DNA from: Kwoniella dejecticola CBS 10117
Lineage: Eukaryota > Basidiomycota > Tremellomycetes > Tremellales > Cryptococcaceae
Length of the DNA: 64,000 nt
Direction: 5' to 3'
Assembly: GCF_000512565.2 (NCBI RefSeq)
Contig: NC_089307.1
Location: forward strand, 1,550,001 to 1,614,000
Shown here: piece by piece, positions 1 through 10,630 of the stretch
How positions within the stretch are numbered: position 1 is the stretch's first letter
Layout: every line of letters begins with the position of its first letter
The notes under the pieces: generated by a model
Told to the model about the DNA's origin: nothing
Databases searched by the model: none
What the model saw: the letters and a program-made list of their open reading frames with translations, nothing else
Translations under genes and position numbers: made by a program

Positions 1-244
1 GATCGCTAACGATTAAAAATCTTGGGCGCATCGATATCCCACCCCTCCTCCCTTTCTTCTCTATACACTTTTCATCATGCCTCGCACCAACAGCCCTGTT
101 TCCATGGTGATTAAAAAAGTTCGACCGATGAAAGCCTACAAGCAGAATTGACTTACCCCCAGCTCCTTCTCTTTGTTTGTGATGTCTTCTCGCATCGCCT
201 TCATCGTTCTCTGATATTTCGGCCAATGCGTTACTCGATACCAT

Positions 245-1243
245 TTAGATTTTTTTTTGAAGATCTCGTGGAATTCGATCGCATCCGAGGTCATACTGAC
301 GAAACGCCAAGTATGGCATCAGAAAGAATGCCAACACTGTACAAGGGAGGATGATGACTGACTGCTTGACTTCTTTATATCTATCAACCACTTCTTTCGT
401 AGGATAGTCCGTTTCTTTCCAGAAGGCTTCGTGACGAGCTTGTGCTTCTTTCAGATCGTCTACTCTCTGCCGACAGAATCTTGGCGTCAGCCGTGCATAC
501 CCTTCACGATTCAGACACTCACTCCTTTGGCCTTGATGGTCTTCAGCGACTTCCAAGCATCACTGAAGGAGGGGAAGATGATTGGAACTCCGAAGACGGC
601 GAGGAATCAGGGATAGCCTACTGACCACCCGTAGATCCTCCTCTACGAGTTCCGTCTTGCTGATCTTCGCGAATTTGAGATTCCCGTTGACGAGGAAGAC
701 TCTCGAAGGTATAGGATTACCCAGGAGCAGCGCTTCCTACCTTAGGAGGCAGTACCTTGTGTGAAGTAGATCGTACGCGACCATGAAAAAGAGCGAGAGG
801 AAGGGTAAGGCCGGGAACACCATCGATCGATTGATCAGAAATATCAAGGACTCGGTGAGGAAGAAGAACATGAAGGGCGACCATTAAAGACCGGTGTTGA
901 TGATCCCCTGATCGAGTAGGAAGATCCTCAATGTTGCCGACTCGATCTTCCTCGTCATGTTCGCTACCGAATATAACATGTTAGTCTGATATAGTCATGC
1001 AGGTGAGCACGATATATGAACTCATTGATAGCGTGAATGAGAAACAGCAAAGACACGGTATGTATGAAGAAGCAAAAAATATACGAAGAAGAGAGGAGAT
1101 TGTAGAAAGAAGAATAGAAGAGGAGTCTTAAATATCCATTTGGATTTGACAGAAGCGGTGCGTTCTATTGACGTCAATTGCAAGGGCCAGTGCACGGACT
1201 CAGGATCGGTCCAGTCAACTTCTGGTACGAGATCAAGGATCAC
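245..1243 (-). pseudogene. decayed multi-pass membrane protein remnant
   Basis: On the minus strand several hydrophobic, membrane-helix-like stretches follow each other but are separated by stops and frame changes. A start at 1243 opens with an acidic segment (VPEVDWTDPES) and then a Phe/Leu-rich helix. Near 880-780 one frame reads SPFMFFFLTESLIFLIN and FPALPFLSLFFMVAYDLL just after an in-frame stop. The 245-556 frame ends with another helix (VIILPCTVLAFFLMPYLAF). I could not join these with consensus splice sites. The family is not recognised; polytopic fungal transporters or DUF-type membrane proteins are possible. The pattern fits a degraded gene, but a poorly resolved intron-rich gene cannot be excluded. 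Confidence 0.25.
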
Positions 1244-1736
1244 GCGCGGGGATGCGCTGACGTGAGGTATGCTGTGTTAGAAGTAACCTTTCTTTGATCA
1301 TGCACACAAGTAACAAATAAAGACGTATACAGGTGATTGTGAAGGCGAACGAATGATATTAATAGCTGAAGTCACTTCGCGCAAACCAAAGGAAGAAGGA
1401 AGATCATCGGGGAAAATCAGTCACGAGTGACCGCGGATCACACCAGCACTAGGCTTGGCCCTGTCAACTCACTTTCGGATCACTACATCAAAGGAGAGCA
1501 GCTAGTAAAACGCGAAAGGAACACATTTCTTGTACATCACACATATAAATACTTTCTTCAATCAACGTGTCAGCTCCATTCACTTTCTATCTTCAATCAT
1601 CACCTCAGCTCCATAACATTCTTTGTTTGAGTATCACCCCGCACCATCCCATTCGGGGACTTCAAAGACCACCAGCACCTCTCATAAGAACTGGAGGAGA
1701 ACGAGCTTGTCGCAGTTCTGAGCTTCAGAAGATAAC

Positions 1737-2105
1737 TTGACCACAATCATCTCTAGCATGTACGGTTCCAGCATTCCTCTCACCGAGGTCAATGACAACG
1801 GCAAACTCGGCCACACAACTCATCCGTGGATCTGCATTCACTGCAACCACCACGCCGACACTTTGGCTTCTACGAAGCATCACCATCGACAAGCAACACC
1901 GAATTACTACCCCCTGATTCCGTTCTTCGCTCGTCCAGATGTAAATTGCCCTTTCACCTCCCACACCGAAAATGTTCTACAAGAACACATTCAATCAAGC
2001 CATCAAATCGCCCGCCCTTGGGTCTGTTCATACCCCACCTGCGTGATGACCTACACAGCCCTTCGAGGCCTCAAGAGTCACTTCCAGCTCGACGTTTGCC
2101 AATAG
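1737..2105 (+). CDS. small C2H2-like zinc-finger protein (hypothetical)
   Basis: A 122-codon ORF with Cys/His spacing suggestive of degenerate zinc fingers: a CIHC pair followed by a His cluster near residues 33-50, a second CPF...H...H element near 70-88, and a last element CSYPTC with His then Cys (C-x4-C-x12-H-x5-C) near 96-121. The second methionine at 1758 is an equally good start. No introns are needed. It lies about 0.6 kb from the end of the convergent OTU/zinc-finger gene, so this edge of the window carries two Cys/His-rich genes. Function unknown; DNA or RNA binding is only an inference from the fingers. It could be a truncated relative of larger C2H2 genes. Confidence 0.4.
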   Translation: MTTIISSMYGSSIPLTEVNDNGKLGHTTHPWICIHCNHHADTLASTKHHHRQATPNYYPLIPFFARPDVNCPFTSHTENVLQEHIQSSHQIARPWVCSYPTCVMTYTALRGLKSHFQLDVCQ

Positions 2106-2606
2106 CCTCGCGCTGCGATCAGAAAAACTTTGCACTTGGTGTCGCAAGAGATACCGCACCTCTATACTTCGCTCAGAGCATCAATCCAGAGCTCTAGCCG
2201 GAAAGATCAAGTGCCGTGGTCCAGTCAATTAAAGCCATTAAGGTACGCTATTGAGCAGTCACTTCCATTGAACAGCACGACTGACCATGGCGATCGTTGC
2301 AGCTTTTCAAGAAAGGACGGCGAGGTGTACTATCAATAAGTCTACAAATGTACCTCTCAACCCAATATAGCAATTGTATGTGTTATGAACATCCCGACCA
2401 ATATGTTGAGCACTCCATTATGACTTTATACATCGAATGTATTGTAAATTGAAATATATGAATTAATCTGAGTACAGAGAGTGTATCACCCAGCTCGGGT
2501 CTATCATGACCTGCTCGTGAGCATCCATACTGCGTCAAAGAAGTTGACAAAGCCAATAGAAAAGATATAGCAGAGTCAATATTGACATTCGATCTTTCTT
2601 CTTCGC

Positions 2607-2675
2607 ATGTACCTTGAGCACATGCTTTCGCATAGAGGCATCAAGGGCGAATACCCTTCCACAGCCTTCGAGGCA
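2607..2675 (-). pseudogene. out-of-frame C2H2 finger downstream of the OTU/zinc-finger stop
   Basis: Immediately after the stop of the OTU/C2H2 gene, a different minus-strand frame encodes CLEGCGRVFALDASMRKH with a further VLKVH, a clean C-x3-C-x12-H-x4-H finger followed by a basic AKKKDR tail. It is most simply the original last finger, now displaced by one base by the tandem duplication at 2700-2767. A very short intron or a programmed frameshift is possible but no good splice pair is visible there. Confidence 0.45.
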
Positions 2676-2697
2676 AGCCCTGTGTTGTTGGCATTGA

Positions 2698-4113
2698 CTA
2701 GCGATCTGTCCGGAGATCTGGTTGATGATGTCTAGCGATATGTTTGGAGATCTGATTTTTGGTGACGAATCTCTGATTGCAGATATCACAGCGATAATCT
2801 TGAGGTCGGTACAGACAGTGATTGATATCCTCTTTGACGTGGTTCCTGACCGCAGTGACTCTAGGATACATTTTATCGCATGGCTGCTGATCATTACGAA
2901 GAGCAGGGCATGCAAAGCAGTTCTTCAAGTTGTGTTCTGCGTTTGAGTGATCTTCGAATTTCTTTGCCGTGTTGGTCGCAAATTGGCATTTCGTGCAATG
3001 AAATATAGTCAAACCTTGTTCGGAATGCTTTTCGGTGATGTGCTTCTGGAGATCACCTATGACATGATACAAACCATTGCACGTCTTCAAAGGGCATGGC
3101 CAGAACGGCAGAAGATTGTCCCTGATGTCCGGTGCCGTCGAGTTTCCGGCCGGATGTCCTTCATTGTCGGTCATAGTCATAAGGGGAGACACGGGATTAT
3201 CGTCGGATATGTGAGTTGTTGAGATGGATCCTGAATTATATGCTTGATCGATAGGGAAGAATTGCTCAGTGTCGGTGGGGTCGAAATCGGACTCGGCGTG
3301 GGTTGATCTTGGCTGAACTTCTCCTGAGCAAGCTATGGAACAGTCAGCTTCGCCAATAAGCGCATGTGTAAATAAAGCTCTGAGTCTCACTTTATTCACC
3401 GAAAAGGGTTGTTCAGCCAAAGCAACGTAATGACCGCTCCCTGTGGCATGCTCCGACGAGTAAAATTCTAAGACCATGAGTGGTGCACCTGTCGGCTCTG
3501 TATCGTTCTGAGGGCCATACAACATCGTGTACGGTCTCCTCCCCGTCTGTTTGTGGATCGTCAGCTCAATTGGCTTAACACACACCTCAACTTTCATCCA
3601 CGTACTTGGTTGACTGCCACTATCAGGATGAAGTAGCCACCGACTTGTGCCATTACTTTGATCCAGGGTTCCTGTACCACTACGTGATCTCCTGCGGTCG
3701 GAATCAGCAACAAGCGATCTGCGCTTCCCCATATAAGAATGCTTACCGAGCTTGTCGCCGAGGGAAGCGGGTTATGAGCATGACATCGTATCACTTTGCC
3801 AAGAACTCGCTTACCTGTCTTCGAAGGGCTTCACTGCCTATCGGCGTGTCTTGTTCCCATATGCTGTAGGCCAAAGTATTATGACGAGCGGTCAGATGGT
3901 GAAATCGACAACGCTGTTACGGAGCATACTGGTAAAAGCAGCTGCCTGGAGATGACATCAGCTCATTGGTCACAGGGATGCTTACTCACCGTCGCCTGCC
4001 ACATCCTGACCCGGATAAGGCCATAAATCGCTCTCACCCTGAGCGCGCGCGGCGGTCAGTCCAGTTATCCCACTGTTCGATTGGACAGTTGAAAGTATAT
4101 TTCCCGGATCCAT
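2698..4113 (-). CDS. OTU-like cysteine peptidase fused to C2H2 zinc fingers (multi-exon)
   Basis: Start ATG at 4113. Exon 1 (4113-3990), a 16-nt exon 2 (3945-3930) and exon 3 (from 3863) join in frame to give a GDGSCFYH motif followed by GSEALRRQVSEFLAK, the hallmark of OTU-family cysteine peptidases; the catalytic Cys codon is 3940-3938. A matching GHY motif (His codon 3432-3430) follows a strand-like segment. The middle splice path around 3800-3670 is ambiguous: a frame with a 59-nt intron at about 3607-3549 gives EPWIKVMAQVGGYFILIVAV, which looks more OTU-like than the alternative open frame. The C-terminal half has fingers starting near 3096 (C-x4-C-x12-H-x4-H), 2997 (C-x2-C-x12-H-x4-H), a non-canonical one near 2900, and 2790 (C-x2-C-x12-H). 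OTU enzymes cleave ubiquitin-type conjugates; with fingers a chromatin or nucleic-acid-linked deubiquitinase is inferred. The stop at 2698-2700 lies in a 34-bp tandem duplication, beyond which another finger continues in a shifted frame. Confidence 0.55.
2700..2767. repeat. imperfect 34-bp tandem duplication inside zinc-finger coding sequence
   Basis: Two copies beginning AGCGATCTGTCCGGAGATCTG (2700) and AGCGATATGTTTGGAGATCTG (2734) lie head to tail with a period of 34 bp. On the minus strand each encodes an NQIS..IA segment, but in two different frames because 34 is not a multiple of three. The copies have diverged at several bases, so the event is not brand new. Confidence 0.7.
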
Positions 4114-4536
4114 GGATTTCACTATTCAGCTTGGCTCGATGGCTTGGAGACGCTCCCAGCATCTCTACACTCTCAGAGACAAGGACTACATGGGATGTAT
4201 AATTACCAGGCTGAAAGGTAAGGTTTTAAGAATAATCAAGTTGGAGGACTTGAGTGTGGCGGTCTCGCTAAGCGCCACACTGCGCGATAAAAGGGCGTCA
4301 CGGACTGTAGCCAGCTATAAACATGATACTTCGAGTGTCAATGCTGATACCCAACGTCAGGTCCTCAGCTACGGATGGTCATTTTCTCAGGGTTGAAGCA
4401 CATGCTGTATACGCTTCAGGGACTTTGGCGGTGTCTCTGGTGGGAAAAGAGGAAGAACTGAGGGATGTTTTACTATTTTTCACCAGCTTGTCGAAGAATT
4501 ATATTCTTTGTTAGCCTGACACCCGAACGCAAGATT

Positions 4537-4633
4537 GGCTGAATCGGATAGTGGTTATTCCGTTGCTTTGCTAGTGCCAGAATCGGACAGGCAATGCCTT
4601 CGTGGCTCGAGAGTTCGAATCTCTCTTCAGTCG
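4537..4633 (+). tRNA. tRNA-Ser (anticodon GCU) with 15-nt intron
   Basis: The sequence folds as a class II tRNA. Acceptor stem GGCTGAA (4537-4543) pairs with TTCAGTC (4626-4632) with one G-T pair, discriminator G4633. The D arm has GGA/TCC pairing with A14, G15, G18-G19 and A21 in place. The anticodon stem TTGCT pairs with GGCAA (T-G at the loop edge); loop TTGCTA places GCT as anticodon at 4570-4572 after T33. A 15-nt intron (about 4574-4588) follows position 37, the canonical site. A long variable arm GCC-TTCGT-GGC and a perfect T arm GAGAG-TTCGAAT-CTCTC follow. It decodes AGC/AGU serine codons. The encoded CCA is absent, as usual for nuclear genes. Confidence 0.88.
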
Positions 4634-4639
4634 TTGTGA

Positions 4640-4644
4640 TTTTT
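4640..4644 (+). terminator. Pol III oligo-T terminator of the tRNA gene
   Basis: Five T residues begin seven bases after the tRNA 3' end and another T5 run lies at about 4651, the normal RNA polymerase III stop signal. Confidence 0.7.
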
Positions 4645-5329
4645 GGAAATTTTTCGCTTTCAAACCTTCGATTCGCTTCGATTTTTAGATCGTGATTCTG
4701 TTTGTCCTATGCACTCAGACTACTCAACGACGTGGTCATAGCATATGCATAGGGTCCCCAAACAGGCAGGTAGATCATACGGATGCCTTAATCACCGGGA
4801 AGAATCAGATTAAATCCATTATTTGGACCGGAAAGATGCCTCAATCAGCAGCCTAAGAATTACGTTACCTGGCATCGGAATTGCGATTTCACCTTGCCCG
4901 CGAATATTTGCACAGCTTCGAGCAGTTGGCAGCTTGTTTCAAGTGGGACGCCCGAGCAATTCGAGTCCTGTTTGCCTTTCAGACTCGAAGACGGAGCTAT
5001 GACTCCTGTGGCATTGGGTTTGTAGGCACCTCGTCCACACTCTGACGGGCTAAATAGCTGAACCATTGTGCAAACAAGTCTTCATCGCTGACCTGAGATC
5101 TTTTACGGTAAGGAAGCCATCAATGCCGAGCGCATTCAGCCCGGAATCTGTGCTTGTGGACCAGGTCAGTAGAAGAGAGCAATGTGCTAAATTTTCATGT
5201 ATTCAAGCATTCATCACAGAGATTGCTCGACCTCGATGCACCTAGCATAATACAAAGTTCATGCAGCCTCTCTGGAAATGCTTACTTTCCTTGACGGGCA
5301 GAACGGAATATTTCCCACCAATTTCGGTA
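4645..5329. other. interval without a supported gene
   Basis: Between the tRNA and the small minus-strand gene only short open frames occur. The longest is a 68-codon minus frame at 4860-5066 that has no recognisable motif. It might be a further exon of the neighbouring minus-strand gene, but I could not join it with consensus splice sites. Confidence 0.4.
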
Positions 5330-5896
5330 CTATAGTCCCAGTACCGCTCTATTCCGCCTTGCTTGATCGTCAATGTCGGTTGACAGTGAGATAGAGCGAG
5401 CTCTTGGGATCCAGGCGATTGTTGGTCTGCAGATTTGTTGGTCCGCAGATAGACGCAAAACATGAAATTTTCTGACGCCTGTGTCTTGGTCATCTTCACC
5501 AACGATTATGCTGTTCTCTCTGACACTGAACATGTGACGAAGTGTGACAATCTCCCTTTCCGATCGTTCGTCTTGTACAGTGAGGCATGCAAGCCATTGC
5601 TCATCTTTGTTTTTTTTTTTTTTTTTTTTTTTTTTCCAGTGGCGCGTACCGTGGTCGATCGGCATGGTACTGGGTAGAATGAAGGAGGGAGAATCGGGAT
5701 AGTCATCTGGCTCGTCGAGCATGGTCACCGGGATATCGACACAGGTCATCTAGAGAATCGACTGATCTCCATTCGTGGATATATATCTCTAGGGTGTGTG
5801 TGACAGTTCACCTGCTTCTATTTGGATTGCCTCTGAGCAGACGGGTTCTGCTTGTACGACTATTCGGAAACGAGGGTCCGGAGGAGCGGACTGCAT
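5330..5896 (-). CDS. hypothetical protein, three exons, poly-A tract in intron
   Basis: Start ATG at 5896. Exons 5896-5812, 5706-5650 and 5604-5330 join to 417 nt, giving 138 aa with a consistent frame across both junctions. Intron 1 (105 nt) has a GTGAAC donor; intron 2 (45 nt, GTACGC donor) contains the 26-A homopolymer, so the tract would not be translated. The N-terminus reads DPRFRIVVQAEPVCSEAIQIEA, then a DDYPDSPSF segment and a mixed charged part (LACLTVQDERSEREIVTLRH). The alternation of hydrophobic and charged residues suggests a small beta-rich domain. I do not recognise the family. The C-terminal part beyond about residue 100 could be replaced by another exon in the alternative frame at 5502-5242. 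Confidence 0.4.
5610..5635 (+). repeat. 26-nt poly-T (poly-A on minus strand)
   Basis: An uninterrupted run of 26 T. In the gene model above it lies inside a 45-nt intron of a minus-strand gene. Read without splicing it would encode a lysine tract, which makes the intron reading more plausible. Confidence 0.9.
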
Positions 5897-7115
5897 GGTT
5901 TAAATAGGCTGCATCGTTCTTCAGATGATAGAAGTATTTCCTTAAGATATGTATATCGTATGACCTCGCATCTTTGTTCGCGATCTCCCAACAGTCGTAC
6001 ATACGCAATAAGTCATATTGAGAGGCTCATCGCTCGACCCGTCACAATACAGGAGGTGGTATCTGTCCGAGCTGGTGATCGGCACTTGCAATCGTCGAGA
6101 AACCGTAGATCGTCGTCCTCGAGGGGAAGGCAGATCCACTCGAGTATTTCCTCAGAACGATCTTGCATGAGCGGCGAATGGCGGGTAGCATCTTTCGAGG
6201 TGAGGCTCTCAGCATACAGAGACATTGTGAACATCGGGTTCAGGGTGGGAAGGAAAACCAGAAGTAAAGAAGACGAAGAGATGAAATATGGGATGTTCGT
6301 ACATATATACAGTTGCCGTGTGAAAGGAAGGAAAATTGTTGCCCAGACTTGTTCTTTGGCTTGACACGGATGACACGATGACGAGGTGCGTATGGAGTGA
6401 TCGACTGAGAGCCATTCTTTAGTCAAGGCTCAAGGCCTCCAGGACGTATAGGCGTCCATGACTGGTAACAGATGGTCTCGATGTTCGGAAAGTGCCAGTT
6501 CGTCCTTGTTGGCAATCACACTAGCATCACATTGTCAAGGCCAACCAGAACTTTTGTTTATAGGGCTTCTCAATGCACGATCCAAGATCAGAACCCGTCA
6601 GTGCTGTGAATGGCTCACTTCGATTCTTGCTTTCACAGCTGAGCCCTGGACCGTTCGAGACTCAGAGAATGAAAGGATCGGCGGTGTTGTGCATGGTTCC
6701 CTTCTTACTGATGGCCGTATCCGGCACACAGATATCACGCTGAGGGAGGTGAAATCGTATGTATTATCTGTTATGGGGGATAGTAATCATGGGGAAACAG
6801 GACAGTATTGCTTCACCAGGGTCGATACATAACTTAGCGCAAAGGAGATCAGTAGAGTGTACATAGTGTGCAGTGTTTGTACCTGTCTGCTGGCAATCTT
6901 CTTACATGTCTCTCGCTTCCCCCTTAGACGACGATCAAAAATGATGAGTAGGGGAAATGCCACATTACCCCGAAGACGGTGTCAGCGCAATCGTCCTTTT
7001 GATTGGGAAAATATGATTGTCATTGCGTTAGGTTACCCTTACAATATTTCACATGGTCACACAGGTGGACAGTAATTTAGCTTGCGACGCCACAAATGCA
7101 GGTACAGTTATCCCA
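5897..7115. other. 1.2-kb interval without a supported gene
   Basis: Several short open frames on both strands overlap here, for example a minus frame at 6013-6240 starting MSLYAESLTSKDATRHS and a plus frame at 6458-6832. None shows a recognisable domain, consistent splice sites or an obvious partner exon. The right part is the 3' flank of the BYE1-like gene. The left part would contain the promoter of the small gene starting at 5896. Confidence 0.4.
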
Positions 7116-10100
7116 TCAATACCTCCCATGACTACCCCCACCTCCGCCCCTACCCCTCCCGCCGCCTCGGTTGCCCCATCCATTATCGCTCTCCCTCCTT
7201 TCCACCCAGTCCCCCCGATCCCGCCTTCTCGGATCTCTTCCGCCTAGATCCCTCCGCTCATCTCGCCTCATTTCACCCCTCCATCCATCTTGATATCCAC
7301 CACCGCTGCCGCCACCGCCGCCATACGGCTGTGGTTGAGGTGTGTACCCTCCTGAGTTATCATAAGGCGTATATACCTGTTGAGCTGGAGTGTACGAAGG
7401 GTATGTCGGTTGAGGTGTTGGGGTGATACCTCCGATGGGCGGGGTGGATCCTCCGAGTGGAACAGGTGTGATCCCACCGACTAAACCTTGTATAGCGGTC
7501 GGGTTGAGACTAGCCATCAATGCTTGTAATTGATCATTCTGGATTACCGGTTGCGAAATTGCAGGTATTTGCGCGAGAGGGGGTATAGCAGCAGGCTGAG
7601 GTGGGTGAGGAGGTTCAGAGGTTGACGGACGAGGAGCAGGGGCGGGGATTGGAGTTGATGACTTGTTGAAAACGAAGACACCCAAAAAGACCGAAGTCGA
7701 TCTTCCCTTTATGGGAAGGGCGAAACCATCTATCAATTCTGTAAATTCTGGAGCCGGGTCAGACGGTCGAAGAGGGATCATGTATAATTCTTTGGCTGAT
7801 CCAGGCGGCGGGTGAGGATGCTTTTCGTATGGCAAATAAAGTGCATGTCGACTGCGTACCGACACTCTGGTCAGAATAGTTGAAGAAGGCCCGTATGAGA
7901 AGCTAGACTTACTCTTTGCCAATATGGTATTCTACCATCTCTTCCCACGCCAGTATCTCCTCATCAGTCGCTTTCTCATCCAAGCTGAAAGCGACCGTGA
8001 TCAATTCTTTGGAAGGATTCAGCCGACTATCACTCAAGTATTGCAGTGAGCCTTTCGTTGGTACTCTTCCGGTGATCTCGATCTTTTCACGCGGGAGCAA
8101 GATCTTCCAGTCAGGAGGTGTGGCTTTGCAGATCAGACGTAAGGATATTGGTGGAATGTATGCGGAGGGATTAGCAGGATTGACAATCTGTTCATTTGTA
8201 TCAGTATCTGCTGAACAAAATTGAAGTCGACTTACACCACCCGACCAAAACACTTCTTTAGCTTCGAACAGCTGCATGTCGCTTTTCGGGACCTCTTCTC
8301 TGTCATCCAGATCATCGAGCTCCATCTCGTCCCCCACCTGTACGATATCGCTCAGGTCCAAATTGGTCTGATCGAAATTATTCACTTCTTGCTCAGACTC
8401 GTCAGTCGACGCCGGTGCTGTCCAAGCTGAGCTGACAAGAGGTTGTTTGAGAGGCGAAGACACGTCGATAGATTCTGATCGTTTCGGACCTTCCGTAAAT
8501 TTATTGACAATTGGCGATTTCTGAACATCTTTCTCCTCTATCGGCGTAGGCGGTGGATTTTCTCTAAGACGCCTTTCTTCTTCAGCACGTAATCTAGCCG
8601 ATTCCTCTTGCTGAGCTAGAAGCTTCATCTCTTTCTCATGGACATTCTCGACTTTCTCGAATCCGTCTCTGCCCAATCGGATAGTCGACGAAGTGTCTTC
8701 TTTCGACTTGACAGTTTGCTCAAGGACGGACTGTCTTGCTTGCTCGATGGCTTTCAGCTGTTCCTCTGATGCTAGATCGGCTGAAGTCAAAGTAGCTATT
8801 TGCGTCGGGCCAAGTTTTCGAGAAGTGATCGACGCGATGAGGTCTGGACGAAGGCCCTTAGCGATCGACGAGGACAACAAGTTGAATTGGGTCCTTACAT
8901 CTGCTGTCAGCATTGTAGCTTGAAGCGAAAGACGCAGACTCACTTGTATCGAGTTCCAGTACTTTCTTTACCGCCTATGATTTCCTTGAAATTACTATAT
9001 ATGCCCTCTTCCACTGCTTGGCTAAAGTTCACCGCCTCCCCTTCGCTCATGGTCCCGAACAGACCTTGGAATAGGGGTGCGAGTCTCTCCCGAACATATT
9101 TCCGCATCGGCGGTAAGGCGCCGCTAGCCACAGATGACTTTCTGTCGATCGACGCTTTTCTTTCTACAATGATGGATGACTTCCGTTTGATGTCAGTCGA
9201 CAAGCGAGATCTCTTGTTTGGCGGAGGAGTCGGATGGACGGACGATTGTCGTGAAGAAGAAGAGGAGGCGATTTGAGCTTCTGAGCCAGAGTCATCATCG
9301 CTTCCAGATGCCGAAGGTCGAGAGGGGGCAGCCTACAAAGAGAGACGTTAGCAAATTCAAATCGTGCTTGTGTACATGCGGAAAGCTAGACATACCTTTC
9401 GGGGTTTGGCCTTGGTCTTGGGAGCGTCAACCACCCCCGGAGGAGGAGATGGGGAAGGGAAAGTCGAGAGATCATACTTGTCTAAGTTCACTTGGACATA
9501 TGAGCTGAAGTCCAAGACCGTGACACATATGTATGTTGTGACTCGGGGCGATGCGATGGGGTACACCGATGCACATCATGTGAAAAGGAGTGTACAGGTA
9601 CACACATGCACCATGACCAAGACCGCACACATGCGATGTGATGGCTTGATATGCACTGCACCGATACTATCCATATGATCCATGGTATAATCGATAATCG
9701 AATCATAACAAGGATAAATGGATATACTATCTACATAGCTACCTACTGCCTTTCCGAGCAAGATGGACTTACGAGTCGTTTTCTTATCTGTACTCTCGGT
9801 ACATTCGGGACACACATAGACGTCTATCAAATATGTCAGGCGTGTTTTCAGTCTCGCTTTCGTGAAGAACCTCGACATACGAATTTTTTCCGCTTCGTCC
9901 TCGGTCAATCCGATACAGGTAAAATGGAACCTGATTGAGAAGTATATCAGTATATATAGCACGAGCTTCTTGTTATTGCGGGCAGGCGCTGGGTTTGGGC
10001 CTGACAGAGGGTTGATGTGACTTACCAGTCATTACATTCCCCACATTCGATCATACTTCCCTCGTTATTGGTTTTACAAATACAGTAAACTTCATCGTCC

Positions 10101-10339
10101 GACTTCTTCTTCCCCTTGCCTTTACTCTTCTTACCATATGTCTTGGCCTTTGCAGGTACCTTGACATCAGCCTCGGCGGCAGCTTTCGACTGATTGGACA
10201 AGAAACGCTTGGTATCTTCCGCTTCCAGGACCCGTTGGGATTTGACCCTCGTTCGGCCTGTTGTTCGAGTTCCCAGCGGACTGTCACTCGGAATCGTACT
10301 CGTGCTCGCTTCTGGGTGAGATGCTGTTTCCTCTGACAT
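7116..10339 (-). CDS. BYE1: BYE1-like transcription regulator (PHD + TFIIS-M + SPOC)
   Basis: Eight exons join exactly (10339-10026, 9930-9881, 9823-9773, 9481-9396, 9332-8944, 8893-8236, 8187-7913, 7851-7116), 2559 nt, 852 aa. Residues about 80-140 form a C4HC3 PHD finger (VYCIC, CGEC, WFHFTC, VCPEC) split by two introns. A TFIIS central domain follows (about 220-330: PMRKYVRERLAPLFQGLF, then FSQAVEEGIYSNFKE and LIASITSRKLGP), then a linker rich in charged residues, a SPOC domain (about 480-680, WSGG ... PPDWKILLPREKIEITGR) and a Gly/Arg-rich tail (GRGRGGGGGSHGRY) typical of RNA-binding tails. This order is that of yeast Bye1 and metazoan PHF3/DIDO, which bind RNA polymerase II and H3K4me3 chromatin during early elongation. 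Nuclear role and mechanism are from family knowledge. It shares a 291-bp promoter with the SCAMP gene. Confidence 0.9.
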
Positions 10340-10630
10340 GTTCCGCTGCGCTCAATATGGACAATGATGTGTTTATACAAGTGTTGACACAAACGTAAGG
10401 AATGTATGTTGACCAATAGTCGCATTTGATCTGATCATGAGACTTCTGTTGACGAGAGAAATAGCTGATACACGTGGCATTGTCTGGCCTGACCTGATAT
10501 TACGTAAGTCTGTGACGCGAAGTGATAAAGCTGTGTTCGGTGTTCTCATCGTCATCAGCAACCCACCCATCTTTGATTGATCCTTTATCAACATCAACAA
10601 TATCACCTATCGAGCATCACCACAAACAAG
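10340..10630. promoter_or_regulatory. divergent promoter, BYE1-like / SCAMP
   Basis: The 291 bp between the two start codons must hold both promoters and leaders. Just before the SCAMP start there is a run of CATCAACAACATCACC-type sequence typical of fungal 5' leaders. No clear TATA box is seen. Confidence 0.5.

Noticed and set aside
2698..3732. Single-exon gene starting at ATG 3732
   Set aside because: That ATG lies inside a good 55-nt intron-like segment, and the upstream exons give the OTU Cys motif, so the gene should start further upstream at 4113.
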